64,000 bases of DNA from Reticulitermes speratus (taxonomy: Eukaryota; Arthropoda; Insecta; Blattodea; Rhinotermitidae), in assembly GCA_021186555.1 (NCBI GenBank), contig JAJKFL010000006.1, positions 32,175,478-32,239,477 of the forward strand, written 5' to 3'. Below are positions 36,936 through 49,050 of the stretch, one piece after another (the first letter of the stretch is position 1; each line of letters begins with the position of its first letter). The position numbers and the translations under genes are program-made. The notes beneath the pieces were generated by a model. That model had not been told where the DNA came from. It saw nothing but the letters and a program-made list of their open reading frames with translations, and did not search any database.

Positions 36936-37222
36936 AAGCATAGTTGGTGTAGTAACTAGGCTACGGACTGGACGATCTCGGTTTCGAATTCCGGCACAGG
37001 CAAAGAATTTTCTGTCTTCCAAAATGCCCTTACCAGGTCTAGAGCCCACCCAGCACCCTATTCAGTAGGTATCGTGGTTCTTTCTCCTAGGGTAAAGTGG
37101 CTGGGGCTTAGGGCTGACGATTCACCTACATCTAGTGCCGAAGTGAAGAATGAAAGAAGCTGCATCCACTAGCCGTGTGTGCCTTCGGGACATGTGCTGG
37201 AACATCTTTACCTTGAAGTTTA
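36936..37222 (+). mobile_element. Family C SINE, full length
   Basis: The head is agttggtgtagtaactaggc...cggactggac with B-box ggtttcgaattcc. Then gagcccacccagcaccctat, ggtaaagtggctggggc, ctagtgccgaagtgaag, gccttcgggac and an atctttacctt tail follow. Confidence 0.88.
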
Positions 37223-37544
37223 ACATTTGAACCTGTACTGTACACTTGTAACTGAATGACTGAGTCATGCGTGGCTTCCGTGGTTACGATGGATCTTGGT
37301 TTGAGATTTGGTCATAGTTGTTTTTTTTTCATTGTTACCGGGTTTCGGAAGATACATATAATTTAGGGGATCGTTGTTTCTTTAGCTGACGACAGAGGTG
37401 GGTTCGTGAGTCGATTAGTGCCTAAATATTATGCTACACTGCCCACGATGAGACCAGTACTAACTTGTTAGAAGACATGCAGCTGTTATTAAACAATTAA
37501 TTAATTACTAAAGTACCATGAAACAAAATTATATATTTATTGTG

Positions 37545-37595
37545 TTGGGATAAGCTACATGTTTCAGTCATAACTGATAAATATCAGGTTATATG
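37545..37595 (-). ncRNA. Decayed hammerhead-like motif
   Basis: The minus strand reads CCTGATAT, hairpin CAGT-tatg-ACTG, GAAACATGTAGCTTAT. GAAAC is intact, but CTGATAT replaces CTGATGA, so catalysis is unlikely. The tail GTAGCTTAT is shared with the plus-strand motif near 38,090. Confidence 0.35.
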
Positions 37596-38065
37596 TACAA
37601 GCCTAAAATGAAGTTAAAAGTGTAAGTATTGCATATACAGTTCTTGTAAGATCTCACGTACTTTTACAATTGTTAGATGTACTTAAATAATTTCTTTGTA
37701 ATTTAAACTACGAAAGGTGTGTTTTTAAGGAATTTATTCTTCCAGATATTTTAAGATCAGTTTATAAAAATTTTAAAACTGTTTTACATAGGTCTCTTCT
37801 GAAAATAATCATTCTTCTAAGTTATCTCGAGGTCTTTCGGAGGCGTATGGAATGTACGCGTGATTTCCCTTTCATTCACTGTAACTTCCATTTATGGGAT
37901 AAGGCGCTTCTAGTTTTTCGATTACGTAAACATTGTAGATATATATTTTTATTAATTTTTATTGTATCTTGTCCCTCGAAACGTTACTGCGGCTCTGTTT
38001 ACATATTTAGTAAAATCGAATTTATTAAAATGGTCTATATTTTCTTCTGTTTCCTTGTATTTAGC

Positions 38066-38112
38066 ACGCGCCTGATGATGATCTGGTAACACGGCGATGT
38101 GTAGCTTATTGT
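38066..38112 (+). ncRNA. Decayed hammerhead-like motif
   Basis: It reads CCTGATGATG, then a degenerate hairpin, then GCGATGTGTAGCTTAT. CTGATGA is perfect but GAAAC has become GATGTG. It faces away from the motif at 37.56 kb, with about 480 bp between. Confidence 0.35.
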
Positions 38113-39670
38113 TACACAACATACATATATACATATATTTGTGTTTGATGCTAGTTTACTAGCTAATTACTTCATTAAGGGCCTGTTTTATTTGCATCAC
38201 AGTTCTTACAGCGTAGATCTTTGCCCGGATGGCAGTTCAGTGGGTCTTGTGCCATGTACTTGTGTGAGCAGTAGGTGTTGACGATGTTGATCTGTTTGTG
38301 CCGTGGTTTGTCAACGGAGTTGAAGGGTGTTGGACAAGTTAATTAACATTGCAACACAATACTGTATTACATACTACCAAGAATAAATACCAGCTCTCGG
38401 TCTGTATTGAATGCCGAGATTGAAGGCTGAAATACACACACTACGACCACCATTTCCAAACACCTACTTACTCATCAGCTATGATAACGTTCCAATTTAA
38501 CATCAACATAATTGCGCATGCGTACGTAAGGTGTCCGGTACTTATTGATGTAGTCGTATGTTATTTAACAAAGTTATATAAATATTCAAATTATACACAT
38601 TTAAATAAGATGAGAGAATAAAATCGCAAGGTTAACTGAAAAATACTGGTTAGGAAAAGGGAAACATTTTGATGCTAACTACAGAAACTCACGAATTATT
38701 GTACTTTGTTTGTTTGAAATATACATCTGTTATAAATTGCATTTGATAATTATATTATGGAATTGGGGGTGGAGGATGCTAAATGTACATCTGTTTTTAA
38801 AAGCTCGGCCCCAACAACTGGGGAGAACTTCTGTGTGGGAAACAGTTGAGAATGGAAAATATATAGCCTGGAAGAAAATATTAAACTCTAAGAATGAAAT
38901 GGAGATAAAGTTACTGGAAACTGTTATTTAAAATTAGTGAAATTGGGAAAATAAAATCAGGCGCAGCCAGTTTTCGAGGAGACTGGTTAACATAATGGAA
39001 AACTAAGAAATTTATTACAAAGAAGAGAAAAGAATTTAAAGATGACGTGATAGAAAAAGGCAAAATGAGACTGTCGATTAGTATGAATAGGCATGTACTT
39101 AAGAAGCCTGTGCTCCAAATATCCCTGATGTTACACGAGCATGGATTTACGTAAAGAATGAAACACGATGCAATAAAAAACATTAAGAATTTGTGGATAA
39201 TGTTGGGTAACAATCCAAAGACATTATATGTACAGCAAAATAAGTAAATAAATAAATCTTGTGGTTCAATTGCTTCGTATATAAAAAATATAGCTGTTAA
39301 ACCTTTGCGACAACCCGACCCAGAATGAATATAACACTTTTAAGATCACGTAGAAAAGATAATCCCAGACGATTAAAGTATCTTTGACTTCTCTAAGAGA
39401 AAGGAAATTCCGGTAAAAGGATAAGATCAAACATACCCCGCTTTCCTTTGGAGCGAATTTTAATTCCTCAATATGTGTTCATTTCAGCACTAATAAACAC
39501 TATAATCTTTACCTGTTTACAAAGGACGTCAATTTATTTTCAATATTTGAATATTGAAAGTTATACTTTAATATCTGATTTAAATTTTCAAATAATTTGG
39601 CAATAAGAATGTGTGACATTAGTCAATAATTACGTACCAACGAATGCACTATACTGTTTTTATGATTTCA

Positions 39671-39712
39671 GTACCTACATATGTTTCTGCACTTTTGTGC
39701 CATCCTCAGGGT
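39671..39712 (-). ncRNA. Hammerhead-ribozyme-like motif with intact core and GTA site
   Basis: On the minus strand: ACC, CTGAGGA, TG, GCAC-aaaa-GTGC, A, GAAAC, ATAT, GTA, GGTAC. Core nucleotides CTGAGGA and GAAA are intact, stem II is four perfect pairs, and stem III (AC...GT) precedes a canonical GTA cleavage triplet, giving predicted cleavage between 39676 and 39675. Stem I is only about three pairs (ACC/GGT), so activity may need a tertiary or dimeric context. It sits 80 bp outside the left arm of the large inverted repeat. Confidence 0.5.
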
Positions 39713-39789
39713 TTGCCGTCGAAAGTTCACAGTCCTAATGCATCAGGTTCACTTTCACAATACGTAACTCTTGCAAAGTTACCATCACT

Positions 39790-41312
39790 AATGTTGTCTC
39801 TTGATGGCACTATCCCTTCTTCCATTAAGTTGTCTTACAACAACTTTTAAATTACATGGCTTGTATATTTAGTGAAAACTTGATTTAATGTTTTATGGTG
39901 AAGCAGTGCAGGAGTATTCTTTTTTACACTGGGGATAGATACGAAATAGTGTAAATGTGCGATTAAAGTATGATTCATTTTATAAAACCTATTGGACCAA
40001 TGGGGAAATAGGTTCACTGACGTAGTAATTGGTTCTTCTTTTATGTTATTAAAACTGAATCACTTCAGACTTTGGTTGTCGCAGCATAGAATAATAAAAG
40101 TCGTTAAAAGTTCTTAAAACTGTTTTTTGACACCTGGTTACGTACACTAGTTATGCGATCAATATTGATCATGTCCTTATGCTATGTTGATCGTCCTATT
40201 GTGTCGTGATATTATTTATAGAAACATTTATGTAAAGTAACTCATTCTCATTAGTTGCTCACAGATGATGCAGTTTGTTTTAAAGTACTGCAGTTTTTCT
40301 GTTTAGCTTATTCATATTGCTGAGTATTGTTTCTTCCTTCGAAATTTCAAAGGAAGTAAAGAACCGTATTTTCCAAAAAATACTTAAACTGAATTTACAT
40401 TAGACAGATATATTTCGTGTCCTATCTCTAAAACCCCAGAATAAGTGCAGAAATCTTCTTTAGGGACGCCTGCTGATTGATTGCCGTTGTAGCTGGTTCC
40501 ACTGATCACTATAACTGTTTTCTTTTCCTCACTCTTCCCGTATCTCACACCACAGAGTTTTAAAGACCACACACGAAAGGTTATGTAAATGTTTCTTTCT
40601 GTTAAAGCCTGGCCAAATATTAGAACTCTGATACAAAACAAACAAAAAGGAATAAAATTCAATCGTACACATTATTTGTATATTATTATGATAAATTCCA
40701 TTTCCCCATTTGTATTCTGAAATGCGCCTTTGTACAGCATCACAAATGATAACAAAAGTTAAATAAACTAGCGGAAACGTGCTGAAAATCCGACTGTCTC
40801 AATATATTGTGTTGTACTTTTTTTTTAAACCTTTATTTTCTCCTTCCGTGCATACAGCAATGACAAGAAATATAATATATATAGATCACACAGTTGTTCC
40901 AGTTACCAACTGCTTCGTAAACCTGTTTTCGGTACAACCACCCGACCGATACGTAGAAGCAATCGCATCTAAGTGTCTGTAGTGAAAAACTCTAACTCAT
41001 AAAAAAAACACTACCCACTATTGTATTGAACTATATCCTTCAGCAGTGTATAAAGTATTTGACCTAAGGAATTACGAGTTTTCATAAAATATTTCCCCAT
41101 TGGTCCAATAGGTTTTATAAAATGAATCATAGTTTACTCGCACATTTACGCTATTTCGTATCTATCCCCAGTGTAAAAAAAAGGAATACTCCAGCACTGC
41201 TTCACCATAACACATTAAATCAAGTTTTCACTAAATATACAAGCCACGTACTTTAAAAGTTGTTGTAAGACAACTTAATGGAAGAAGGGATAGTGCCACC
41301 AAGAGACAACAT
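39790..41312. repeat. Large inverted repeat, 221-bp arms around 1.08 kb
   Basis: The left arm 39790-40010 and the right arm 41090-41312 are reverse complements with about ten substitutions and one short T-run length difference. Arms contain matching blocks such as ccattaagttgtcttacaac and ctattggaccaatgggg. Read outward, both arms encode the same short peptide register (MEEGIVP-S/P-RDNI), hinting at a decayed coding tail. The spacer holds a 92-codon minus-strand frame at 40384-40662 with no recognised domain. Transcription through it would make a long hairpin RNA. Confidence 0.92.
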
Positions 41313-42348
41313 TTTATTGGCAAAGGTCATGGCTAGAATATAGACCAAAGTAGATATATATATATCTTGCCTGCTTTATAACGACACATTGTTGTCAATC
41401 GCTGCCACCTGCTGTACTGTACGTCCTCGTAAATACAAAAATTACTTGCTATATTTGTACAGAACAAGGACATACTTTAAAATATCAGGTTTTTATAAAT
41501 GAACAATTTCATGGATCAAAACAAAGATGAGGTACAATCAATTACAATGGCCAGTGTGCCAGCGTCTACGCAAGAACTCGACGGCTTTTTATAATTTTTG
41601 TGAACGCTTTAAATTCAGGTAACTTCTCGCAGATTAAGCATCCTCGATTAAAGTTTTTCATATAGTGGCTAGGGTTACACAGCCTGTGTGATAAATAAAC
41701 AGCGCATAAATTCGTAACATCGATAATTTTCCCTCTAGCGAGTAAGGCCTACTGACGATATTAAGTGACGAACTGGCTACAATAACGCCTCGATGGCCAC
41801 TACACCCCTATGGACGAGTTAAATGCCAAGTCCAGTGTCACTACTGCTTATTTTTGAAACGTTAGTCGACATTGGGTACTTGTCATGAAATCAGTAACTA
41901 CAAAGTAATTCGTCACTTGTCCTTAAATTTACGAGATAGTTATTGCGACTGAGACTAAGGGATTATTATTTCCGATTTTACTTTATGATTTCAACTAGAC
42001 GGATTAAAAAAGTTGGAATTCAGCTTGGCTTTCTAATAAAACACACAAAAATGTAGTTGTTTGAACTACAGGGCTTTCAGCCTTAAATCAGTTGTGATTC
42101 TACAGAATCAGAGAGAGATGAAGAAAGTTAGCCTCTTCATTACGTGAATTCATCATTATCTAACAAGTTTTATCAGTACATAGATCATTAGTTCGAGTGA
42201 CGAGATGATAATTGAAGCTTGAAAACGCAGCTGTTTAGCCTATTTTAAGTCATACCTCGATTTCAAGTGAAACGAGAAACACGTATAAGTCTACGATTTG
42301 ACAAAGTCTCAGTGAATATGAACCGACACTCCGATAAAAAACGCGTGC
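41313..42348. other. No gene seen
   Basis: Unassigned sequence. Confidence 0.5.
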
Positions 42349-42550
42349 TTCATTCAGTACACAGTCTGTCTTACGACACGTCCATAGCCTCTTCATTCAG
42401 TACATAGTCGTCCATAGCCTCTTCATTCAGTACACATTCTGTCTTACGACACGTCCATAGCCTCTTCATTCAGTACACAGTCTGTCTTACGACACGTCCA
42501 TAGCCTCTTCATTCAGTACATATTCAGTCTTACGACGCGTCCATAGCCTC
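42349..42550. repeat. 43-bp minisatellite, five units
   Basis: Units beginning ttcattcagtac start at 42349, 42392, 42422, 42465 and 42508. The second is shortened to 30 bp by loss of the tctgtcttacgac part. The array consists of the 3'-end sequence of the adjoining LINE remnant. Confidence 0.95.
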
Positions 42551-42785
42551 TTCCATAGACAGTTATCCACAGAGTGCCACCTAGTGCTTCCTCTTTCAGT
42601 TTCCAGCATCCTCTCTTTTCCTTAAGATCATCCAAAGCTGCTTACGTCTTCATCCCCGTCTTTCCGTCACATCTATCCTTCCCTCTGTCTTTCCTTCAAT
42701 AACGTGTTCCTATGCAAGGTGTGATCAATCCGATTAGCGTTCCTTCTTTTTATTTTTTGTGGGATAGTCCTCTCACCATGCGTTT
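42349..42785 (-). pseudogene. LINE ORF2 C-terminal remnant with expanded 3' end
   Basis: The minus strand in one register reads ERTIPQKIKRRNANRIDHTL followed by HRNTLLK, then a frameshift and RKDGDEDV. This matches the C-terminal pattern (IKRRKANxIGHxLRRNxLL) of the same non-LTR family as the 28.2-kb remnant. Stops follow, so it is dead. The 43-bp array occupies its extreme 3' end. Confidence 0.75.
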
Positions 42786-44554
42786 ATGATGATGTCATTC
42801 ACAAGAATCAAAAAAAGAGAAAAGTGAAATAAAAAATATTTTCCATATATAAAAAGGTTCTAGAGGGTTGGTGTAGTGGCAATGCTCTACACTTGCATTC
42901 GGTAGGCTCCTGGATAGGAAGTCAGGTGGGATACAGGCTACACTGTCGGAGGATTTCAGTCTTGTTTCTCAGTCCCTACACGCAAAAAAAGACGGAACAG
43001 TAAATCAATCAGGTCACGAACACCTCCATCCAAATCCATCCTAATTCACAATTCATCAAATCTCGTTAACATATATGCCATATGTTATGAAGTGCAGACA
43101 GCGCCTTACAACGACGGAAGGAGCAGCTCGGAGCATTCACGCCACTGGCATACGGACACGAACACAGATTCCACAGTACTTAATGATGGATTATTGATGC
43201 CATCGCCATCAAGTTGTTTGGACGTTTTGTCGCAAATATAACATTAATCAACGTCCGTGCTAAGCTATTAATAATCGTACGTGCTGAGCTGTAGCAGAGA
43301 GCAGTATGGATGTCCAAAGTGTGTAGACATTCTACATTTTGTTACGGCAAAACGTCGACTTGGCCACGTGCAGCGACTTCCACTAATTAGGCTCTGTACA
43401 GCACGCAACATGCCTTCAGGAAGTAGCAGCATCTAATTCCCCCACCCTTATCCCTAGAAATAAATGAGATGCACAACGCGAGCATTATCGTTTGTTCACT
43501 GCATGCTTCATTACGCCCACTCAGAGACTCGAGACGGGTCAGAAATGCTGTTCAACCAGAGTGGAGGATGAAGTCCAATACAGAACAAGCCTTTCTCATA
43601 CACATGAACAAGTAGATCAGCTTGCTTTAACCACTAACCGCCTTATTAAAGCCTTTTTGGGCCGCTTTGGCATGGATGCTAAAACATATTTTAAACATAT
43701 GTCAAGCTATGCTTCAGAAATGTCACCAAGAATTAAGCTAGGAAATGTACGTATAGCGTTATATTGAAGCGGGATCAGATCTTTACCTCCTGAACTCTTC
43801 TCAGATGGCCATACAATTTAATCCAGTGGGGTTACAATTTCGCTCTTTTTAATTTGTGCATAAATTATAGAATGCCATTACTTTATTAGGGTATGTTGCT
43901 ATAGATTTGAAAAAATGATGATATTTCTACGTTGATTTTTTTAATTTACTGGTCATACACAATCTCGAATCTTCAGCTCCATTAAATATTTTGTAATTTA
44001 TGACTTGCAAACAACATTTCATATACAATTTATGGGTATATTCGTAATCTGCATACCAATTTTCATACGCCTAAATAACAGTAATAAATATTAAATATTG
44101 TTATTGCAAGTTTTCTATTTTCCTTAATTATGCATCATTTAAATAGCAATAAAAATATATAAATATAAGAGAACATGATTTCACCACACAACCTATATCA
44201 ATTATTGTTACGCCACGCCAAAACAAATTTCAGCCTATGTTAAGTGGCACTATGTAGTCATATGATTAATGAAGTACACAGGAATAACTATTAAGTATTA
44301 TGACCGTGCCTTTGCCTTAATTAACCTTCATTCAGGATGCATCTTAACTTCAAACTTTCACCCAGTCTACATCAATAAGAATTAAATATTATTATCCACG
44401 AATTTGTATTAATTACTTGGTATGTATATCGAATATTTCTGCCATATTGTGTTGGATGATAGCTTACATGATGTGTCTTCTTGGTAATTATCTCTTAAAC
44501 GGCAGGATTATCAGGGAAAAAGTGTATTCGAAAGGGAATGAGCAAGTTCGAAAG
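42786..44554. other. No gene seen; possible relic tRNA-like head
   Basis: At 42868-42930, ggttggtgtagtggcaatgc fits a Pol III A-box, but no good B-box follows. It may be an old SINE. The 91-codon frame at 43492-43767 is not recognisable. Confidence 0.45.
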
Positions 44555-44705
44555 TATTTCCCTCAATCTTTCTTTCCTTTGTTCAGTATCCCTTTCTTTT
44601 TCCTTACTTTCTTCGTTTCTTTTATATTTTTCCATTTCCTTCCTTTCCCTTTCCTACTTAATTTCCTATATCTCTCTTTCTTTTCACTCTCTTCCCTCTA
44701 TTTAC
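44555..44705. repeat. Polypyrimidine tract
   Basis: About 150 bases on the plus strand are almost entirely C and T in irregular CTTTC/CCTT blocks. The open frames through it are compositional. Confidence 0.85.
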
Positions 44706-45539
44706 ATCATTATTTATCTCTTCGTTATGTCTTCCATGCTGCTTTATTTATTCTGTTTATTTCTTTGCTCTGACAGAAAGAGCACGTATCCCTGAACCCA
44801 AACACCACACTAATACGTCCAAATCTTAGTGTAAACTGCGCTATGTTTTCCTTCTGGCCCCGCTTTCTTTGTCCTAATGGTGATAAACACTTTCCATACG
44901 TCTCTGTCAAGGATCGAATGCCGGCCTCTAGTTTACACACAGTCATTTCACTGAGTGAGCCATCAAGGTTCTATTTCTTTCCCCTCTCAGGCTTCATACA
45001 CCACTAATCGCGAGTAGGTTCAGTGACGTCACGGTAACTTGTCACAGCTGACAACAGTCATTACACGGCATTTGCAGTGTCATGGCTGGAAATTACCGTG
45101 TTATGTGGGACAATAAGGATGCGTTAAGGATGATTCAGTAGATAACGCGCCTGTTGTTTCATGACGCTTATCGAATGTGCTGAATGGTATTTTACGGATG
45201 CTGGTTATTATAGTGTTAACTCTGTGTACCATGTAATATGGACCACTCACTCCCCTCTACCGCGCTGTTACATGCTGAATAACTCTATTATGATCTCCAC
45301 CCCGTTGTTTAGCTTCGTCTCTCGTGTATTAACAGACACAAACGCAGCAGATATACACGCACCTTGATAATTATTTTCTGGTAGTAGTTTGGATACTCAG
45401 AATTAAGAATGGAAAGAGCAGATTTGTCTAAAAGTTTATGGAATCGGAACGCCTGTAACCGTTTTCACAGTGAAACACCACAACTTCTTATCCCACACAA
45501 GTATAATACATTCAACACTTAGGCACAGTTTCTTTAATA
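44706..45539. other. No gene seen; one CRE palindrome
   Basis: The only site of note is a perfect TGACGTCA at 45024-45031, with no promoter context. No coding region is supported. Confidence 0.45.
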
Positions 45540-45905
45540 TTCATTTTAATATTATCCTCCCAGCCATGTCCAGGTTTCTCAAATATTCTTGTCCCATAAA
45601 GTTTTATATCTAATATTTTTGTTTTAATTTTTCACCTCTTCCAAGCCTGTACCATCCTTGTGCCCTTCCCATATTCTTTAGTTTGGTTACTCTTATAATA
45701 TCTGGTGCAGAGTAAGCTTACAAATTACGAACCTCCTCTTTATCCAGTGTATGCTACCTGTTACACTTCCTCTTAATTCTAAATATTCCCCTTAGAATCC
45801 TACCCGCACACTTCCTCAACACATTCTTCCATTAATATTTAAAGACTAACTTTCAGAACCATACAGAAAACAAGCAAGATTAAAATTTTATTAGGCTAAT
45901 TTAAA
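45540..45905 (-). pseudogene. LINE reverse-transcriptase C-terminal remnant, second type
   Basis: On the minus strand, with stops, fragments read LACFLYGSES, VEEVCG-like, RILRGIFRI and PDIIRVTKLKNMGRAQGW. Order and spacing resemble the 'LLYGSETW...RRIFGP...IKxxRLRWxGHVxRM' C-terminal region of another common insect LINE group. It is distinct from the 28.2/42.4-kb type and heavily decayed. Confidence 0.5.
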
Positions 45906-48900
45906 TCCATATAAGAAAGTATTTAGATAGGACTAACAAGCATCGGGACAGAAATTAAGAATAAGTCATTCTCGTTGCTTCCTTCTTTTCAGACTATCAC
46001 TATTTCAGATGACAGCTGCATTTTTCATCACTGCTAATACCGAATAACATCATGTACAAGCCACTTTCTCGATCTTCCAAAGGAAGTTTTTCCAGGAGGT
46101 TTCAGTACCAAAATTCTGCACTCTTTACCTCTCTGCTCCAACTGAACGACACTCCAGCCTACAGCAATTCTACAATAACTGACCTCTGTGTATCCTTCTT
46201 CTGTAACCTCTTAAAGGGCACGCGGACTTCACCCTTTTCTCAAATTAACAAATCATGCTTCACGCTCGTAAGAGATCATTGTTTTGTATAAGCTAATCTT
46301 TCGAGTTTTCGACGGTAGGATTAGATATAATAATAATAATTATTATTAATTATTACTATTTTCAAAACATATTTCTCCCAAATTTTATTATAAAATTTTA
46401 TTCTATTTGCTAATGTTTTAGACGTATCCTACATCTAAAAGTTTAATTTTATCAGATGAATGACAGTAAGAATTCATTGTTGATTTGGGGTAAGATTTAG
46501 TTAAATAATAACCAGCATCAAAAAAGGTAATGATGTTACAAGCTGAATGCTCTGCTCTAAGGCGTGTAATGTATTCAGGAGCTCAAAAACTGGGTCACGG
46601 CACTGATCTCCCTCAAGCGATTTTCTGTGTCTGTGTTATCCTACATATATAAGAGCCTGGCAATGCGCCGATTCTCCGGTCAAGAAGTTCTATCCAAAAT
46701 GTATAATAAAGTGTAGTGTATAATGTATAATAACTGTCACATTTGGTGGGATGTGATACCGCACAATTAGGTGTACAGCTACTAAACTTTCACATAAATA
46801 TGACAGCATACTCCATAAGACAGCAGTATTTAGAGTCACCGCAGTGATAACTTCGAATATCTCATGTTAGGGAAACATTCACACTTTCAGAGGTTAACTC
46901 TGAAATAGAGCAAGCCAGAGTGCCTAATCCGTAGAAGCTGGAGAAAAATGATTTTGTTATTAACATCCTTACAATTTGTAATAATAAATAACAACTTAAA
47001 AAGGAATCAATAATATGATTCACTTCAATATGTCTGTGCTACATTTCCACCAGCTACAGAAATTTTTCGATTCATCATCACATCTAAACTGGTTCTGGGG
47101 CCCATCAATTTCATGTTTTTTGGACACCAGTTGCTCTTTCCCTTGGGAGTAAGATGACTGAAGCTGAAATATAAATACTGACCCCAAGCAAGTGCCGAAT
47201 TTAAACACGTTGAAGATTTATAATTAGTATTTGGTGACGTAAATATTTTCTTTCTTAAGCATAGGACAGAACTCAAACTGTGTCCGGCGGGTTGCCTAGA
47301 TGTTCATTTCGAACAATACACTCGGTTTCCTGCTATATTCTGTGGCTCAGTCGGCTTTTCTATTAAAGTGACCGGCAGACCAACTAAACACCCGAAATCC
47401 CTCCATCCACCAGCTGCTTTCTAATGGAAAGAAAGACTACCCTCACATACATCACATTCCTGTTTTCTAAGAGGAGAGTCTTCTTACGAAAAATACACCA
47501 CCCTCGGCATTTCAAATATCTATGTTTTCTCATTCGTATTAAATATAAGCCTGGTTCAAATCTACATCGGTATAGCAGATATCCTCAAATTTCTTGTTAT
47601 TCTTCTCAGGGTTTATAGCAAATATCGGAGCAGGATCTAAAAAGAAACTACCTTTCTTCTTGCGTCTTTGAGTTTCATCAAATCAAATTTACAGCCACAG
47701 TTAAGACAGCACGTCCAGAAGCTTTCTATATTTACTACAGCGCCGTTCGGTCCTTCTGTCCTTTGCTGTTCACCTGCATAGTCATCCCACTGAGCAATAC
47801 TGCAATCCATATGCCCTACGAGATCCGAATAACCATCTGCCCATCGAAATACGGGCCATACAAACACGACCGCGGCCCATTAAACTGTGTGATATTGATG
47901 TGAATGTGCACAGTTGGGACAATCCTACGCCACAGCGATTTATACTAGGCCAAGAGCAATCAGGTTTAATTGCATGGTAGCATAATTACTTTGTAGGCCC
48001 TCAGAGGAACAGAACTACCGTCTGACAATTACGCACCACTGCGAACATTACGCGTGCTTAATGCGTGCTCCAGCAGTGCGTTAGGACTCGTGTTTTGTTT
48101 CCGTTTCGCTCTCAGGTCTGGTAGTTCGACACTGAAACAATTATTGCTTTGTAGCTGCTGGTGTAGGTGTGTAACACGAAAAGAACTTCAGTGATTTGTC
48201 TGTGCGATTCAATGTCCTTTGCAAATCAAATGTTCTCGTCTGCATGCAGGGAAACTCTCGGTTAAAATAGCTTTGAGGAGACTTAGTCCGAAAATAAATT
48301 AATGAGAAAATATAATAAATATTAGTTCAAGCAAGGTCTGTCAATTGGTGAGTAAAACTTTTACAATAAGCCACGTTTCAAAATTACAAAAAGGTTCGTA
48401 CGTATTTGGAAATGTGTACTGGATAATTAACATCCGAAATTAAATTTAACAAATAACTCTGAGTACCCAATAAGAATCACGTTTCTTCGAAATTCGTTGT
48501 GTGTTCTGAGATGAGGTACGTGGATGGAGCGGACGAAGAGACATGACTTCCCAACTAAGGTTTCTTGGCAAGCATAGAATATCCAGATATTTCAGCTCAA
48601 ATAAAATTTAAGAATATTGTACAATTTCACTTAGTCATTTATATAGTCATTATGGTAACCAAATATTACATTTTAAGATGACCAAATATTTAACTCAATA
48701 AATGAATCCATTCATTTCATCCTTCGTAAACATTTCAATTATAATATTTAAAGCAATCAAAGATAAGATAATAAAAAGTTAAAATTTGATTACAATTATC
48801 TTTTGCGGAAAGTGCATCTTGCAGTAATGTTATGTTAAAGTCTTAATATTTTGCATTGTCCGTGAATTATTTTATTTGTATTGAGACCCAAATAGGTACA

Positions 48901-48989
48901 ATCATTATGCAAAATATACTTAGTTGTTTTATAATATTTTATCTCCAACTACATTTCGGTTCACATCTAGACATCACTAAAGAGACTCT
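45906..48989. other. No gene seen; one likely SINE relic
   Basis: Positions 47037-47110 have the spacing of a very old family C SINE (gaaatttttcgattcatc..., ctggttctggggcccatc). It explains the open frames there. The 76-codon minus-strand frame at 47637-47867 is not recognised. An (AAT/ATT)n patch is near 46330. Confidence 0.45.
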
Positions 48990-49050
48990 ATGTATTTTGT
49001 CTCCCAGATGATGGCTCGATCTGAGCCGAAATATCTTGGCGATAATATAA
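48990..49050 (+). ncRNA. Hammerhead-like motif, one core substitution
   Basis: It reads CAGATGA, TG, GCTC-gatct-GAGC, C, GAAATATC. Stem II is perfect and GAAA intact, but the second core position is A instead of T in CTGATGA. No clear stem I was found. Confidence 0.35.

Larger units (their letters stand above)
37223..39670. other. No gene seen; two decayed ribozyme-like motifs
   Basis: AT-rich sequence. Apart from the two motifs listed separately, no gene or repeat is recognised. Confidence 0.5.

Noticed and set aside
44417-44795. 118- and 85-codon hydrophobic open frames suggesting a membrane protein
   Set aside because: Hydrophobic Leu/Phe/Ser content is forced by the polypyrimidine tract.
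45024-45031. CRE-driven promoter
   Set aside because: A perfect TGACGTCA palindrome is present, but with no TATA, initiator or coding sequence nearby.
47637-47867. Possible exon on the minus strand (76 codons)
   Set aside because: No recognisable domain and no clear splice-site or coding-composition support.
47900-48020. Mitochondrial 16S fragment (ggtagcataat-like stretch)
   Set aside because: Similarity is limited to about a dozen bases and neighbouring rRNA landmarks are absent.
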